Part shown: positions 15,144 to 15,352 of the stretch, one piece after another
Position numbering within the stretch: the stretch's first letter is position 1
Layout: each line of letters starts with the position of its first letter
Origin: SAR324 cluster bacterium
GTDB lineage: Bacteria > Bdellovibrionota > UBA2361 > JAAZON01
DNA: 15,352 nucleotides
Assembly: GCA_012797725.1 (NCBI GenBank)
Contig: JAAZON010000099.1
Span: 1 to 15,352 of the forward strand
Reading direction: 5' to 3'
The notes under the pieces: model-generated
The model's input: only the letters and a program-made list of their open reading frames with translations
Told to the model about the DNA's origin: nothing
The model's database searches: none
Translations under genes and position numbers: made by a program

Positions 15144-15352
15144 CTAATAAGTTATAGACGTAGGACGGATTGCCTGGTTCGGCAGATTTCTTCATGTTTA
15201 CTTCCTACAGACTTTGGAGACTTCGAAGCAATTGCCTATAAGAGCGATGTCGATGAGACTCCTTACTTAATACTTAAGGTTGGAACTTGGAAAGCAGACG
15301 AGCCTGTACTCGTGAGAGTTCATAGTGGCTGCATGACTGGCGATATTTTCCA
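15144..15352 (+). pseudogene. GTP cyclohydrolase II (RibA) domain downstream of an in-frame amber codon (partial)
   Basis: These 69 codons are open and in the same frame as ribB. They read LISYRRRTD, then LLPTDFGDFEAIAYKSDVDE and PVLVRVHSGCMTGDIF, the N-terminal part of GTP cyclohydrolase II. In relatives the last motif is RVHSECLTGDVFGS and leads into the zinc cysteines, which would lie just beyond the window. One expected glutamate is a glycine here. No ATG, GTG or TTG with a Shine-Dalgarno precedes the domain in this frame, so it should be translated only by readthrough of the TAG or by unusual re-initiation. Conservation is good, so loss is recent, or the stop is suppressed, or it is a sequencing error. 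The gene is cut by the window edge. Confidence 0.8.

Overview
The window looks like a chromosomal segment of a moderately AT-rich, probably Gram-negative bacterium. The evidence is a periplasmic-type solute-binding protein with a signal peptide, SbcCD, and a fused gamma/alpha 2-oxoacid:acceptor oxidoreductase. The gene mix would fit the former Deltaproteobacteria/Oligoflexia, but nothing here fixes the taxon. There are no rRNA or tRNA genes, CRISPR arrays or intact insertion sequences.

Layout. (1) 1-891, minus strand: 5' part of korA, running off the left edge. (2) 892-978: divergent intergenic region with a near-perfect 22-bp inverted repeat and a promoter whose -10 box lies almost on the start codon of the next operon. 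(3) 979-5374, plus strand: a ferric-iron/polyamine-class ABC importer (ATPase, two-domain permease, solute-binding protein with an unusual C-terminal membrane anchor), followed by a small GAF-like protein and a terminator-like hairpin. (4) 5421-6412: gene-poor stretch holding the decayed remains of a secreted metalloprotease and a small orphan ORF. (5) 6413-6994, minus strand: small multi-spanning membrane protein of unknown role, divergent from (6) 7049-13422, plus strand: a tightly packed MFS transporter - fused SpmA/SpmB - SbcD - SbcC operon whose genes overlap or lie 2 nt apart. (7) 13423-13788: gene-free and hairpin-rich. (8) 13789-15352: riboflavin genes, with a stand-alone RibD-type reductase (minus) divergent from ribB (plus). 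The ribB frame is followed without a frame change by a recognisable GTP cyclohydrolase II (RibA) domain, separated only by one amber codon, so a bifunctional RibBA appears interrupted.

The most notable points are the in-frame TAG inside an otherwise conserved RibBA, the membrane-anchored binding protein, the dyad between korA and the ABC operon, the coupling of SpmAB with SbcDC, and the structured interval after sbcC. I found no clear new multi-gene defence or mobile system.
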